Of a DNA stretch of 64,000 nucleotides, positions 8,304 to 17,414 are shown in pieces. The position numbers and the translations under genes are program-made. Each line of letters opens with the position of its first letter. Position 1 is the first letter of the stretch. A model generated the notes under the pieces. It saw nothing but the letters and a program-made list of their open reading frames with translations, ran no database searches and was not told the DNA's origin. The stretch comes from DATAUD01 sp036268455 (lineage in GTDB: Bacteria; Verrucomicrobiota; Verrucomicrobiia; Limisphaerales; Palsa-1400): positions 62,001 to 126,000 of the forward strand of contig DATAUD010000062.1 of NCBI GenBank assembly GCA_036268455.1. Reading direction: 5' to 3'.

Positions 8304-9719
8304 CTACCTCCGCTGACAAAACTTTTGGATGATGTCGATGACATAATCAAGCATCTCGCGCGTCAGGCCGGGATAAGTGCCGATGAAAATCACCTCGTTC
8401 ATGATTTTGTCGGCGCCTTCCATCTTGCCAACCACGCGAAATGATTCGGGGCGGTCCTTCTTCAATTGCACCATGACGGGCTGGCGCAGGAGGTTGCCGC
8501 CGAAAAGCATCCGGTTGCCGATTTTATTGTTGTCAAGATGACGGGCGAAGGCGACTTTCGTGAAAGGCCCGCTGGGCTTTACGCGCAGCATGAACCCAAA
8601 CCATGAGCAGACAGTGCGATGGCCGCTGCCGTCCCAGGTGAAGCCCTCCGGCGTCCAGGCGGTGGCGTGAGTGGGGAGCATGAAATCCAAAAACTCTCCG
8701 CAATCGCGCAGGCCGTTGCGCAAATAGTTCCAATTATCGATGCGCGCCTGGATGAAGTGTGGCAGCTTTTGCAATTGCACGCGGCCAATGGCGGCCTGGA
8801 TGTCGAGCGGCTTCAAATTATAGCCGAGATGCGAGTAAATGTATTTGTGGTCGTAACCTTTGGGCAATTCGCCCAGCTTCCACTCGAAGCGTTTGCCGCA
8901 GGTGTTGTCCATGCCGCTGGCGCACCAGCAATCGCGGCCCCAATCGCGAAAGCTTTCCACGATTGCCTTGAATTTCAAACTGTTGACGATGTTGACCGCG
9001 CCGCCCTCGCCCAAAGTCAAATGGTGCGGCGGATAAAAGGATTGCGTGGAAAGGTCGCCGAAGGTGCCAGTGAGTTTGCCGTCATACGTGCAACCGAGGG
9101 CGTCGCAATTGTCCTCGATCAACCAAAGCTCGTGCTTTTTGCAAAAATCGACAACGGCGGAAAGATTGAAAGGGTTGCCCAGCGTGTGCGCAAAAATGAC
9201 GGCCTTGGTTTTGCTCTGGGAAAACGCTTCGTCCAACTGCTCCGTTTTGCCGTTTAACGTGGCGGGATCGTTGTCAATAAAAACCGGGACGAATCCGTTC
9301 TGGATAATGGGGGCGATCGTCGTCGGAAATCCGGCGGCGACGGTGATGATTTCGTCGCCGGGCTTGAGGCGGCGATTGCCAAGCTTGGGGCTTGAAAGCG
9401 CGGAGACGGCGAGCAAATTCGCCGAGGAACCGGAGTTGCACAAAACGCTCTTCTTGACGCCCAGGAACGTGGCCAGTCCTTCCTCAAAAGCCTCGCCTTC
9501 CTTGCCAAGCGTCAGCCAGAAATCGAGCGTAGAGGAGATGGCGGCCGCGACTTCGTCCTCGGTGAAAACACGGCCGGCGTAGGGAACAGTGTCTTTCCCC
9601 ACGGTGAACGCGCGGGCCGGGGCTTCGCCGTAACCGGGCAGATTGGCCTGGTGCATCTGGCGCGAATACTCGCGTGTCAAAAGCAGGATTTCTGATCGTA
9701 ATTCGTCGGGAGACATCAT
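8304..9719 (-). CDS. rfbH: CDP-6-deoxy-4-ketoglucose 3-dehydrase, RfbH/E1 type
   Basis: 471 residues of the DegT/DnrJ/EryC1/StrS aminotransferase fold. At the usual PLP-Lys position it has SFYPPHHLTLGEGG, the His-for-Lys replacement that marks the PMP-dependent E1 dehydrase. The cluster-binding pattern CWC-x7-C (DCWCASGMDNTC) for a [2Fe-2S] centre is present. The enzyme removes the C3 hydroxyl of CDP-4-keto-6-deoxyglucose with help from a flavodoxin- or E3-type reductase, which is not seen in the window. Its start overlaps the rfbG stop (ATGA), so the order rfbF-rfbG-rfbH is a coupled operon. Full length for the family. Confidence 0.95.
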   Translation of the reverse strand: MMSPDELRSEILLLTREYSRQMHQANLPGYGEAPARAFTVGKDTVPYAGRVFTEDEVAAAISSTLDFWLTLGKEGEAFEEGLATFLGVKKSVLCNSGSSANLLAVSALSSPKLGNRRLKPGDEIITVAAGFPTTIAPIIQNGFVPVFIDNDPATLNGKTEQLDEAFSQSKTKAVIFAHTLGNPFNLSAVVDFCKKHELWLIEDNCDALGCTYDGKLTGTFGDLSTQSFYPPHHLTLGEGGAVNIVNSLKFKAIVESFRDWGRDCWCASGMDNTCGKRFEWKLGELPKGYDHKYIYSHLGYNLKPLDIQAAIGRVQLQKLPHFIQARIDNWNYLRNGLRDCGEFLDFMLPTHATAWTPEGFTWDGSGHRTVCSWFGFMLRVKPSGPFTKVAFARHLDNNKIGNRMLFGGNLLRQPVMVQLKKDRPESFRVVGKMEGADKIMNEVIFIGTYPGLTREMLDYVIDIIQKFCQRR

Positions 9720-10834
9720 GTCACGGTGGTCCAGGGAGCGCGGGCGGCGCGCGCGGATTCAATGTATTCGGCGATTTGCGCCTGGGTTTGCTTTTGGAAT
9801 TCCTTCGCGCCCTTGAGGTGCTGGGCGTCGCGATACCAATCCACAGTTTCGCCGATTGCCTCGGAAAACGACCATATCGGAAACCAGCGGAGCAACGCGT
9901 AGGCTTTGTCGGTGGACAATTGCAGCAGGCCGGCTTCGTGAGGGGCGTTGGGATCGGTTTGGTCCTGCCAGCGGCCGGGCCAATGCTTCAGAACTTCCTC
10001 GACAAGCTCGGCGACCGTGCGATTGGAATCGCGGTTGGGCCCAAAGTTGAAAGCGGAGGCGAGCAGCGGAAGTCCGCACCTGCGCAATTTTGGCTCCGCC
10101 AGCGACGCCGCAAGCCAAAGATAACCGCTCAATGGCTCAAGAACGTGCTGCCACGGCCGTGTCGCGTGGCGATTGCGCACGGCAATGGCCTTTTTCTTTT
10201 GAAGGGCGTCGATGCAATCGGGAATGATCCTGTCCTTGGCCCAATCGCCCCCGCCGATGACATTTCCGGCGCGGCTGCTGGCGATTTTGACTGGGTGATT
10301 CTGGAAAAAGGAATTGCGGTAGGAAGCGATGATCAATTCCGCGACGGCCTTGCTGGCGCTGTAAGGATCGCGGCCGCCCAGCGCGTCTTCCTCGCGATAG
10401 CCGTGATGCCATTCGCGGTTTTCGTAGCATTTGTCCGTTGTGATGAAAACAGCGGCGCAAGGCTTCTTGAGATTTCTGAGCGCCTCCAGCAAATGCAGGG
10501 TCCCCATCCCGTTGACGTTGAACGTTTCGCGCGGGCGGACATACGACTCACGCACCAGTGCCTGCGCAGCCAGATGAAAAACGAAATCGGGTTCACTCTT
10601 GTTGACAATTTTGGTTAAAACAGCCGGCTCCTGAATATCGCCAACGACGTGCCGAACCCGCCGGTTCAACCCCAATTCCGAAAACAAGGAAGGCTCCGTT
10701 TCAGGCGGCAGGCTGAGTCCGGTGACGTGCGCCCCGAGGCCGAGCAACCACTCGCAAAGCCAAGCCCCCTTGAAACCAGTGTGCCCGGTGACAAGAACTC
10801 TCTTGCCCGTGAATGCGGAACCGAAAAGGGTCAT
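9716..10834 (-). CDS. rfbG: CDP-glucose 4,6-dehydratase
   Basis: About 372 residues from the Met at 10834, which overlaps the rfbF stop by 4 bp (ATGA); the frame is open further upstream to 10873. RfbG-type features are VTGHTGFKGAWLCEWLL (NAD-binding), TTDKCYEN, DPYSASKA (Tyr-x3-Lys) and RAGNVIGGGDWAKDRIIPD. It oxidises CDP-glucose and eliminates water to make CDP-4-keto-6-deoxyglucose, the substrate of RfbH immediately downstream. Confidence 0.95.
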   Translation of the reverse strand: MTLFGSAFTGKRVLVTGHTGFKGAWLCEWLLGLGAHVTGLSLPPETEPSLFSELGLNRRVRHVVGDIQEPAVLTKIVNKSEPDFVFHLAAQALVRESYVRPRETFNVNGMGTLHLLEALRNLKKPCAAVFITTDKCYENREWHHGYREEDALGGRDPYSASKAVAELIIASYRNSFFQNHPVKIASSRAGNVIGGGDWAKDRIIPDCIDALQKKKAIAVRNRHATRPWQHVLEPLSGYLWLAASLAEPKLRRCGLPLLASAFNFGPNRDSNRTVAELVEEVLKHWPGRWQDQTDPNAPHEAGLLQLSTDKAYALLRWFPIWSFSEAIGETVDWYRDAQHLKGAKEFQKQTQAQIAEYIESARAARAPWTTVT

Positions 10835-11622
10835 GGCTTCCAGGTTTTCCAGGGCGCCTTGCCCTCGGCCCACAAACGATTCAACAAACTATATTCCGAA
10901 AACGTGTCCATCGGCTGCCAAAAGCCGTCGTGCGGGAACGCCACCAACTGCCCTTCCTTTGCAATCGCCTGCACCGGCTTTTGCTCAAACATAATCCGAT
11001 CCGCGTCGTCGTCCAAATAGTTAAAAATCTCGCGGGAGGCGACAAAGAACCCGCCATTGATGCGCCCTTCCGCGGCCTGTGGCTTTTCGTTGAATTCGCG
11101 GACGATCCCGTTGGGCCCGATTCCCAATTCGCCGAAACGCCCCGGCGGCCGGACAGCCGTGACCGTCAAATGTTTCCCATGCTTGCGATGAAACGCCAGC
11201 GACCCGGCAATATCAATGTCCCCCACCCCGTCGCCGTACGTGAGGAAGAATTCCGGATCGTCCCCAATAAACTGTTTGATCCGGCGGATGCGTCCGGCGG
11301 TAAGGGTTTCCTCGCCTGTGTCGGCCAGGGTGACAGTCCAATCCTCTTCATCGTGGTGATTATGAAAAGTGGTGTCGGATTGAGCGCCCAAACGCAAAGT
11401 GACGTGGCTGGTCATCCAGTGGTAATTGCGAAAGAAGTCCTTGATCATCTCGCCCTTATAACCGAGACAAAGGACGAATTCCTTGAATCCAAACCCCGCG
11501 TAGATTTTCATGATGTGCCAGAGGATCGGTCGATTCCCAATCGGCACCATTGGTTTGGGCCGATACTCAGTTTCCTCCCGCAGCCGGGTGCCTTTGCCTC
11601 CACACAATATGACGACTTTCAT
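10831..11622 (-). CDS. rfbF: Glucose-1-phosphate cytidylyltransferase
   Basis: 263 residues, the normal RfbF length. It has the nucleotidyltransferase signature GGKGTRLREETEYRPKPM, the RPILWHIMKIYAGFG segment and TYGDGVGDID (metal-binding Asp). It makes CDP-glucose from CTP and glucose-1-phosphate. It is the first gene of the minus-strand sugar operon and its start faces the lipoprotein-hpnH-hpnJ genes across a 122-bp divergent gap. Confidence 0.95.
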   Translation of the reverse strand: MKVVILCGGKGTRLREETEYRPKPMVPIGNRPILWHIMKIYAGFGFKEFVLCLGYKGEMIKDFFRNYHWMTSHVTLRLGAQSDTTFHNHHDEEDWTVTLADTGEETLTAGRIRRIKQFIGDDPEFFLTYGDGVGDIDIAGSLAFHRKHGKHLTVTAVRPPGRFGELGIGPNGIVREFNEKPQAAEGRINGGFFVASREIFNYLDDDADRIMFEQKPVQAIAKEGQLVAFPHDGFWQPMDTFSEYSLLNRLWAEGKAPWKTWKP

Positions 11623-11744
11623 GACGTTGCGTGCTTAAATAGCTGCTTTGGAAAATAAAGCAACTTCTTCATCGGCGCTTGTAGGGGATTCCCTCTCAAG
11701 AATAATCAGTTGCCATCCGCGCAAAGGACTATATAGTTGCCGAA

Positions 11745-11954
11745 GTGAAGGTCGGTTTAATACTCAAGTCTTTCGCGATGCTGGCTGTCGTGCTTTTTGT
11801 CTGCACCGGCTGTGGCGGGTTTAACGCCACTCCAGCTTTTTCGCCATTGATGTTCTTTTTGCCGGGTCTGGCCAGTTCCAAGAAGCCCCCCGGGCAAACT
11901 CCTCCTCAACCGACACAGGTCTCGACCAATTGGGATTTGGCCTTGGCAAACTAA
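11745..11954 (+). CDS. Small lipoprotein of unknown function
   Basis: 69 residues beginning with GTG. A hydrophobic signal segment leads to the lipobox-like FVCTGC, so the Cys would be lipidated and the rest exported. The short mature region is Pro- and Gln-rich (KKPPGQTPPQPTQV) with no fold I can name. It ends 6 bp before hpnH, on the same strand, suggesting co-transcription. Confidence 0.6.
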   Translation: MKVGLILKSFAMLAVVLFVCTGCGGFNATPAFSPLMFFLPGLASSKKPPGQTPPQPTQVSTNWDLALAN

Positions 11955-11960
11955 AAAACT

Positions 11961-13313
11961 ATGCGTTTTCCACTCGCGTTGACGGCGAAGATCGCCGCGC
12001 ACATTGTCAAACATAAGCTGCGGCGGACGCCAAAGTTCGCCGTCGTGCTTCAACTGGAACCTCTCCACACGTGCAATCTCACTTGCACGGGGTGCGGGCG
12101 AATACGGGAATACTCCACCAGCCTCAAAGACATGATGTCGCTGGAGGATTGCCTCGGCGCCGCCACGGAGTGCGATGCGCCGATGGTTTCGATTTGCGGC
12201 GGTGAACCGCTGATCTACCCAAAGATCGAGGAGCTGGTGGCTGGTTTGCTCGGCCAGGGACGTATTGTGTATGTCTGCACCAACGGGACATCGATGCGCA
12301 AGAAGATGAAGGATTACCTGGCCAGCGTTTATAACGCCGGCTCGGAGCCGATGCTCGCCAAACTCCTGGAACAAAAGCTGATTTCGCAAAAGGACATCGA
12401 GACGATTCGCAAAGGAAAATCCGATGGCAGGCCGGTGATCCGCCCGACGAAGTGGATGTACTGGAACGTTCATATTGACGGCCTGGAATACACGCACGAC
12501 TTGATCGTCGAGCGCGAGGGCGTGTTCAAGGAATGCGTCGAGGCCATTCGCATGGCCAAAATCGTCGGCTACCAGGTCGCCACCAATACGACTGTCTATA
12601 AAGAAACCGACTCGGCGGAATTGGAGCAGATGTTTGAGTTTTTCTCCTCGATGGAAGTCGATGGCCACACCATTTCGCCCGGATACGAATACGACGCCGC
12701 CAAAAAAGACATGGTCAAGCGCCTTGGCAAACAGCCCGAGGACTTCTTTTTGACCCGAAAGATGACGCGCGAGAAGTTCGCCAAAATCCAGGAATGGGGC
12801 GAACGTTTCACAATTTTCGGCACGCCGGGTTACCAGGAATTCCTCGCCGGCAAACGGGAATTGACATGCACCGCATGGGCGATTCCCACCCGCAACATTC
12901 GCGGCTGGAAGGCCCCCTGCTACCTGATGACCGATGGCCATTATCCCGCCTATCAGGAGATGCTGGAAAAAGTCGATTGGAACAAGTACGGCGTGGTGGA
13001 CGGCGTGGCGCGCGACCCGCGTTGCGAAAACTGCATGGTCCATTGCGGCTACGAACAGAGCATCGCCCTGAGCGGAAGTCCGCGGGATATGTTCCAGAAT
13101 TTCGCGTTTAACTTTGGGGCGAAGCCGAAGCCTTATTACGCGGGCAAATCGGTCAACGCCTTTAATGGAGTTTCGATTGGCAAAGGCCATCTGGCTGAAG
13201 CCAAGGCGGCGATCAATTCGCCCGCCGGCGCATGCGGCACGGGAGATTCTTCCCAAAAGGAGGAACTCCTTGCGAAAATCGCCGGTGCCAAGAAGAACCC
13301 GGTATCCGAGTAA
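11961..13313 (+). CDS. hpnH: Adenosyl-hopene transferase HpnH, radical SAM
   Basis: A radical SAM protein with the CxxxCxxC cluster motif in CNLTCTGCGRIREY, SICGGEPL, HIDGLEYTHD and a Cys-rich C-terminal region (DPRCENCMVHCGYEQS), matching HpnH. HpnH joins adenosine to diploptene/hopene, the first step in making the side chain of bacteriohopanepolyols. At 450 residues it is longer than the typical HpnH; an extra segment of about 45 residues lies between CTNGTSM and MYWNVHIDG. No squalene-hopene cyclase is in the window. hpnJ follows 29 bp downstream. Confidence 0.85.
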   Translation: MRFPLALTAKIAAHIVKHKLRRTPKFAVVLQLEPLHTCNLTCTGCGRIREYSTSLKDMMSLEDCLGAATECDAPMVSICGGEPLIYPKIEELVAGLLGQGRIVYVCTNGTSMRKKMKDYLASVYNAGSEPMLAKLLEQKLISQKDIETIRKGKSDGRPVIRPTKWMYWNVHIDGLEYTHDLIVEREGVFKECVEAIRMAKIVGYQVATNTTVYKETDSAELEQMFEFFSSMEVDGHTISPGYEYDAAKKDMVKRLGKQPEDFFLTRKMTREKFAKIQEWGERFTIFGTPGYQEFLAGKRELTCTAWAIPTRNIRGWKAPCYLMTDGHYPAYQEMLEKVDWNKYGVVDGVARDPRCENCMVHCGYEQSIALSGSPRDMFQNFAFNFGAKPKPYYAGKSVNAFNGVSIGKGHLAEAKAAINSPAGACGTGDSSQKEELLAKIAGAKKNPVSE

Positions 13314-13342
13314 GGAGCGTCCTTTTTTCAGTAGCACGAAGA

Positions 13343-14812
13343 ATGAAAACGTTGTTTTTGTCCCCTCCGAGTTTTGACGGTTTTGACGGCGGCGCGGGTT
13401 CGCGCTATCAGGCGCGGCGCGAAGTCACGTCGTTTTGGTATCCCACATGGCTCGCGCAGCCCGCGGCCCTCGTCCCGAACAGCAAATTGCTGGATTGCCC
13501 GCCGCACGACATCGACATCAAAAAATGTCTGGAAATCGCGCGCGATTACGATCACGTCATCATCAACACTTCCACGCCGTCTCTGAAAAACGACTCCAAA
13601 GTCGCCGCGGCGATCAAAGAGCAAAGGCCCGACACCAAAATCGGTTTTGTGGGAGCGCACGCGGCGGTCTTGCCGACGGAAACTTTGAAGGCCTCCACGG
13701 CGATTGACTGGGTGGGGCGGAAGGAATTTGATTTCACCTGCAAAGAAGTGGCGGAAGGCCGGCCGCTTTCGCAGATCGACGGCCTCTCGTATCGCACGCC
13801 GGAGGGCAAAATTGTCCACAACAAGGAACGGGAGATGATTTCCAACATGGATACGCTTCCGTGGGTCGTCGATACTTATAAGCGCGACCTCGAGATCGAG
13901 AAGTATTTTATCGGCTACCTGTTGCACCCTTACCTGAGCCTTTACACCGGGCGCGGTTGCCCGGCCCAATGCACGTTTTGTCTGTGGCCCCAAACGATCG
14001 GCGGGCACAAATACCGGGTTCGTTCGCCGGAAAACGTCGCTGGGGAAATGGCGCGCGCGAAAAAGATTTTCCCCCAGGTCCAGGAATTTTTCTTCGATGA
14101 CGATACGTTCACGGCGAATTTGCCGCGCGCCCGCGAAATCGCGAAGAAGCTGGCCCCGTTGGGTTTGACATGGTCGTGCAACAGCCGCGCGAACCTCGAT
14201 TACGACACCATCAAATCTTTCAAGGATTCCGGGCTGCGCCTGTTTCTGGTCGGTTACGAAAGCGGCAACCAGGAAATCCTCAACCGGATCAAAAAAGGAA
14301 TTCAGTTGGAGGAAGCGCGCCGCTTCACCAAGGCCTGCCACAAAGCGGGCGTGGTCATTCATGGCACTTTCATCCTCGGCCTGCCCGTCGAAACAAGGGA
14401 TACCATCGAACAGACGATTCGTTACGCGATGGATTTGGACGTCTTCAGCATCCAGGTTTCACTCGCTGCGCCGTATCCTGGAACGGAACTGTTCGATATG
14501 GCGCGGCAAAACGGATGGTTTTCCAATAAAGACAAGACGGACATCGTCCACAACGACGGTTTCCAACAAAGTTCGCTGGAATATCCTGGTTTGAACAAAG
14601 ACGAAATTTTCGAGGCGGTGGACCGCTTTTACCGCGCCTATTATCTTCGTCCCAAGCCGATTTTGCGGATCATCAAAACAATGCTCGAGGACAAGGACAT
14701 TTTCGTCCGTCGTTGCCGCGAGGGTTTTGAATTCTTCAAGAGCCTGCGCCAGCGGAAAGTCGATTTGGCGGCGTCGCGCGCCGTCCAATCCGCCGCTCCG
14801 GTCGCGGCCTGA
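13343..14812 (+). CDS. hpnJ: Hopanoid-associated radical SAM protein HpnJ-like, B12-binding
   Basis: 489 residues from the ATG at 13343, where the natural N-terminus MKTLFLSPPSF begins; the frame is open further upstream. The N-terminal half resembles a cobalamin-binding Rossmann domain (about residues 1-140). The radical SAM domain carries GRGCPAQCTFCLWP (CxxxCxxC) and FFFDDDTF. HpnJ acts late in hopanoid side-chain modification, towards the cyclitol ether form. It follows hpnH closely, but the usual partners HpnI and HpnK are not in the window. Confidence 0.8.
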   Translation: MKTLFLSPPSFDGFDGGAGSRYQARREVTSFWYPTWLAQPAALVPNSKLLDCPPHDIDIKKCLEIARDYDHVIINTSTPSLKNDSKVAAAIKEQRPDTKIGFVGAHAAVLPTETLKASTAIDWVGRKEFDFTCKEVAEGRPLSQIDGLSYRTPEGKIVHNKEREMISNMDTLPWVVDTYKRDLEIEKYFIGYLLHPYLSLYTGRGCPAQCTFCLWPQTIGGHKYRVRSPENVAGEMARAKKIFPQVQEFFFDDDTFTANLPRAREIAKKLAPLGLTWSCNSRANLDYDTIKSFKDSGLRLFLVGYESGNQEILNRIKKGIQLEEARRFTKACHKAGVVIHGTFILGLPVETRDTIEQTIRYAMDLDVFSIQVSLAAPYPGTELFDMARQNGWFSNKDKTDIVHNDGFQQSSLEYPGLNKDEIFEAVDRFYRAYYLRPKPILRIIKTMLEDKDIFVRRCREGFEFFKSLRQRKVDLAASRAVQSAAPVAA

Positions 14813-14895
14813 AATCGCTATTTTAACAGTTTGCGGAAGAAAAAATCCATGTTAGGCTGTGGTCACGGTCCCCAAACGAGAACTGTTAAACATAT

Positions 14896-15213
14896 ATGAT
14901 TATGAAGAAAATCCTTGGAGCGATTATTGTCACGGCGTTTGTCGCCACGTTCGTTACTTCGATCCGCGCGGCGGACGAACAAACCATCAAGGGCGACGCC
15001 CTCTGCACCAAATGCGAGCTGCACGAAACCGCCAAATGCAGCACTGCCATCCGCACCGCTGACGGCACGGTCTATTACGCGGACAACAACGATGTCGCAA
15101 AGGCGTTCCACAAGAACATTTGCCATGGGCCTGAAAAAGTGGTCGCAACCGGAGTTGTCAAAGACAAGGACGGCAAGAAGACCATTGTCCTCAGCAAAAT
15201 TGACGCCCAATAA
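14896..15213 (+). CDS. Small exported Cys-containing protein (possibly DUF6370)
   Basis: 105 residues (or 103 from the second Met). A Sec signal (KKILGAIIVTAFVATFVTSIRAAD) is followed by a domain of about 80 residues with CTKC, ETAKCST and a later single Cys in KNICHG. It resembles small periplasmic proteins common in Planctomycetes and Verrucomicrobiota that start with a TIKGDALCTKC-like strand (I believe DUF6370). The four Cys suggest metal binding or disulfides. It ends 9 bp before the PilT-like gene. Confidence 0.65.
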   Translation: MIMKKILGAIIVTAFVATFVTSIRAADEQTIKGDALCTKCELHETAKCSTAIRTADGTVYYADNNDVAKAFHKNICHGPEKVVATGVVKDKDGKKTIVLSKIDAQ

Positions 15214-15222
15214 TTTCGCGGT

Positions 15223-16404
15223 TTGAATCTGCGCGATCTTATCTCCCTCGCCAAAAGCGAGGGAGCAAGCGACCTGCACATCGAACCGGGCCTGGCGCCG
15301 ATGCTGCGGGTGCGAAGCAACCTCCGGTCCGCCGGCGAAGCTGTCACCGGCGAACTAAGTCTCGAGTGGGCGCGGCAGATGATTGGCCCGGATCATTGGC
15401 CGCATTTTGAACAACGCCGCTCCTTCGATCTTTCCCGCAACATGGAGGGAGTGCGCTGCCGCATCAATATTTTCCACACTTCGCGCGGCATTGGGTTTGC
15501 CATCCGGCTTTTGCCCGCTTTTCAACCGACAATCGAATCGTTGAATCTGCTCCCGGACCTCAAAAATCTTGTCAATCATCCGAACGGGCTGGTGCTCATC
15601 AGCGGTCCGACTGGCTGCGGCAAAACGACAACTCTGGCCGCTCTGATACAAACCATCAATCTGACCGAGGCGCGCCACATCGTTACGATTGAGAATCCGA
15701 TTGAATTCACCTTTCGTCCGCGCAAGGCCTTTATTCGCCAGCGCGAAGTGGGCCGCGACACGCCGAGTTTCGAGCAGGCGTTGCTCGACAGCCTGCGGGA
15801 AGACCCGGACGTTCTCATGGTCGGCGAAATGCGCGATCCCGAAACGATGCGCCTGACTCTCGCCGCGGCGGAGACTGGCCACCTGGTTTTGGCAACGGTC
15901 CACTCCTCCAATTGCGCGGAAGCCTTGCAACGCGTCGTCGGGGCGTTCCCGCCGGAAATTCAAAACAACGTCGCCGCACAGTTGGCGGATTGCCTGATCG
16001 GCGCGGTCTCGCAACGGCTGCAATTCCGTCCTTCACTGGGCATGTGCGTGCCGGAATGCGAAGTCCTGATGGCGACGCTGCCGATAAAGAATTACATCCG
16101 GACGCGGGAATTTTTCAAAATCATCTCCACGCTTGAAACCGGCGCCGCGGATGGGATGTGGACCTTTCAACGTTACCGGACGTGGCTGGACAAGCGCGCA
16201 AATTTCCATACCGCCTCGCGCGATCCAGAAATCGAAAGCGACGAACCCGTCGCCATGCCCGCTGCGCCCGTTTCCCCCTTGTCTCGCACCATTCCCCACC
16301 CCACAGCGTCACGTCCCGCCGCCCCCCGTCCAAGCACGCCGGATTCCGGCCGCATCGAAATCGAAGAAACCGAAATTTTCGACAAGATTCTCAAACGGCC
16401 TTAA
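15223..16404 (+). CDS. pilT: PilT-like twitching ATPase with extended Pro-rich C-terminus
   Basis: 393 residues from a TTG start; NLRDLISLAKSEGASDLHI matches the normal PilT N-terminus, so the non-ATG start is credible. ATPase motifs are GPTGCGKTTT (Walker A), an Asp box region, EDPDVLMVGEMRD (Walker B) and HLVLATVHSSN (His box). PilT powers type IV pilus retraction. The last 60 or so residues are Pro/Ala/Ser-rich and end in acidic EIEETEIF, which is not part of the ATPase core. No other pilus assembly gene is adjacent, although an FTLIEL-type protein lies at 32.5 kb. Confidence 0.85.
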   Translation: MNLRDLISLAKSEGASDLHIEPGLAPMLRVRSNLRSAGEAVTGELSLEWARQMIGPDHWPHFEQRRSFDLSRNMEGVRCRINIFHTSRGIGFAIRLLPAFQPTIESLNLLPDLKNLVNHPNGLVLISGPTGCGKTTTLAALIQTINLTEARHIVTIENPIEFTFRPRKAFIRQREVGRDTPSFEQALLDSLREDPDVLMVGEMRDPETMRLTLAAAETGHLVLATVHSSNCAEALQRVVGAFPPEIQNNVAAQLADCLIGAVSQRLQFRPSLGMCVPECEVLMATLPIKNYIRTREFFKIISTLETGAADGMWTFQRYRTWLDKRANFHTASRDPEIESDEPVAMPAAPVSPLSRTIPHPTASRPAAPRPSTPDSGRIEIEETEIFDKILKRP

Positions 16405-16468
16405 ACTCCAGTTCTCAATTTTCTTTTATTTTTCTCTGCGCGAGACTTTTGCCGTGTCAACTGCATCG

Positions 16469-17413
16469 TTACCTAAGAAAGATCGCCTTCGTTTTCTCGG
16501 TAACGACGTCCAGGTTTTCCAGCAGCTTGTCCCAATCCACCTTGAGGCCAGTCGCGGCGGTCGCGGGAGGTAAAGTTGATCCCTCCAACGCGTGCAATTC
16601 CACCAACTTTGCCGAAACTTTTGCGTCTGAAATAAATTCGTAAAGTTTCTCGGCCGCATCGGGATGCGGGCAATTGCGAACAACTGCGACTGTATTTGGA
16701 ATGAACAACGTTTCATCGGTCGTGGGCAGCGCCGCAACCGGAAACCCCTCGCGCCGCGCCCCGGCGATGTCGTCGGAATCCGTAAACCCCCACCACGCCT
16801 CGCCGCGCGAAACCATTTTGACGACGACCGAATTGCCATCGACCAAAAACGGCTGGTTCGCCGCCAGCGCGCGACACCAATTTTCCCACTTCTCCGGCCC
16901 CCAATACTGGCGCAAGGCGTGGAAATGCGTCGCTGTCGTGCCAAATAGCGGATACGCCAGCGCTACCTTGCCGCGCCAGATTTCGTTCGTCGCGTCGCTA
17001 AACGTCCGCGGCGGATTTGCCATCGCAATCACATTCGTGTTGATGACAATGCGGCGCGTGCGATAGCCCAGATGCGTCCAGGCGTTGGTTTCGCGGAAAA
17101 CGCCTTTGGCCGCCAACTGGCGGGTGCGGAATTCCTCGTTGTTCCAGAAAACGTCGCACTGCGGATTGGAGCGTTCCGTCAACAATCTGTTTACCAGGCC
17201 AACTGTTTTGACGGCCTCGCTGTCGTAAACGGCGCGGACCTGAATGCCCGTTTCCTTTTCAAATTCATTGAGGATAGGCTCGGCAAAGACTTCGTCCTGC
17301 GAGGTATAAACGACGACAACGGGCGTCTCGCTTTTCCCGCAGCCAGCCAGGATAAAAGCGACGGCAAGGGCCAGTGCGCTTAGTTTTGACAGATTTGGAA
17401 AGTTCTTTTTCAT
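16469..17413 (-). CDS. Extracellular solute-binding lipoprotein, iron(III)-type
   Basis: 314 residues. The signal peptide ends in a lipobox (ILAGCGKS). The mature protein has the periplasmic binding protein type 2 fold of the FbpA/FutA group: VVVVYTSQDEVFAEPILNEFEKETGI, CDVFWNNEEF and a C-terminal PNTVAVVRNCPHPDAA region. These proteins capture ferric iron or related anions for an ABC importer. The permease and ATPase genes are not next to it; the next gene on the strand is a TauE/SafE permease, 1 bp away. Confidence 0.85.
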   Translation of the reverse strand: MKKNFPNLSKLSALALAVAFILAGCGKSETPVVVVYTSQDEVFAEPILNEFEKETGIQVRAVYDSEAVKTVGLVNRLLTERSNPQCDVFWNNEEFRTRQLAAKGVFRETNAWTHLGYRTRRIVINTNVIAMANPPRTFSDATNEIWRGKVALAYPLFGTTATHFHALRQYWGPEKWENWCRALAANQPFLVDGNSVVVKMVSRGEAWWGFTDSDDIAGARREGFPVAALPTTDETLFIPNTVAVVRNCPHPDAAEKLYEFISDAKVSAKLVELHALEGSTLPPATAATGLKVDWDKLLENLDVVTEKTKAIFLR

Positions 17414-17414
17414 T

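Noticed and set aside
11757..13337. 526-codon frame antisense to hpnH
   Set aside because: Opposite a well-supported radical SAM gene; no motif, shadow of third-position GC.
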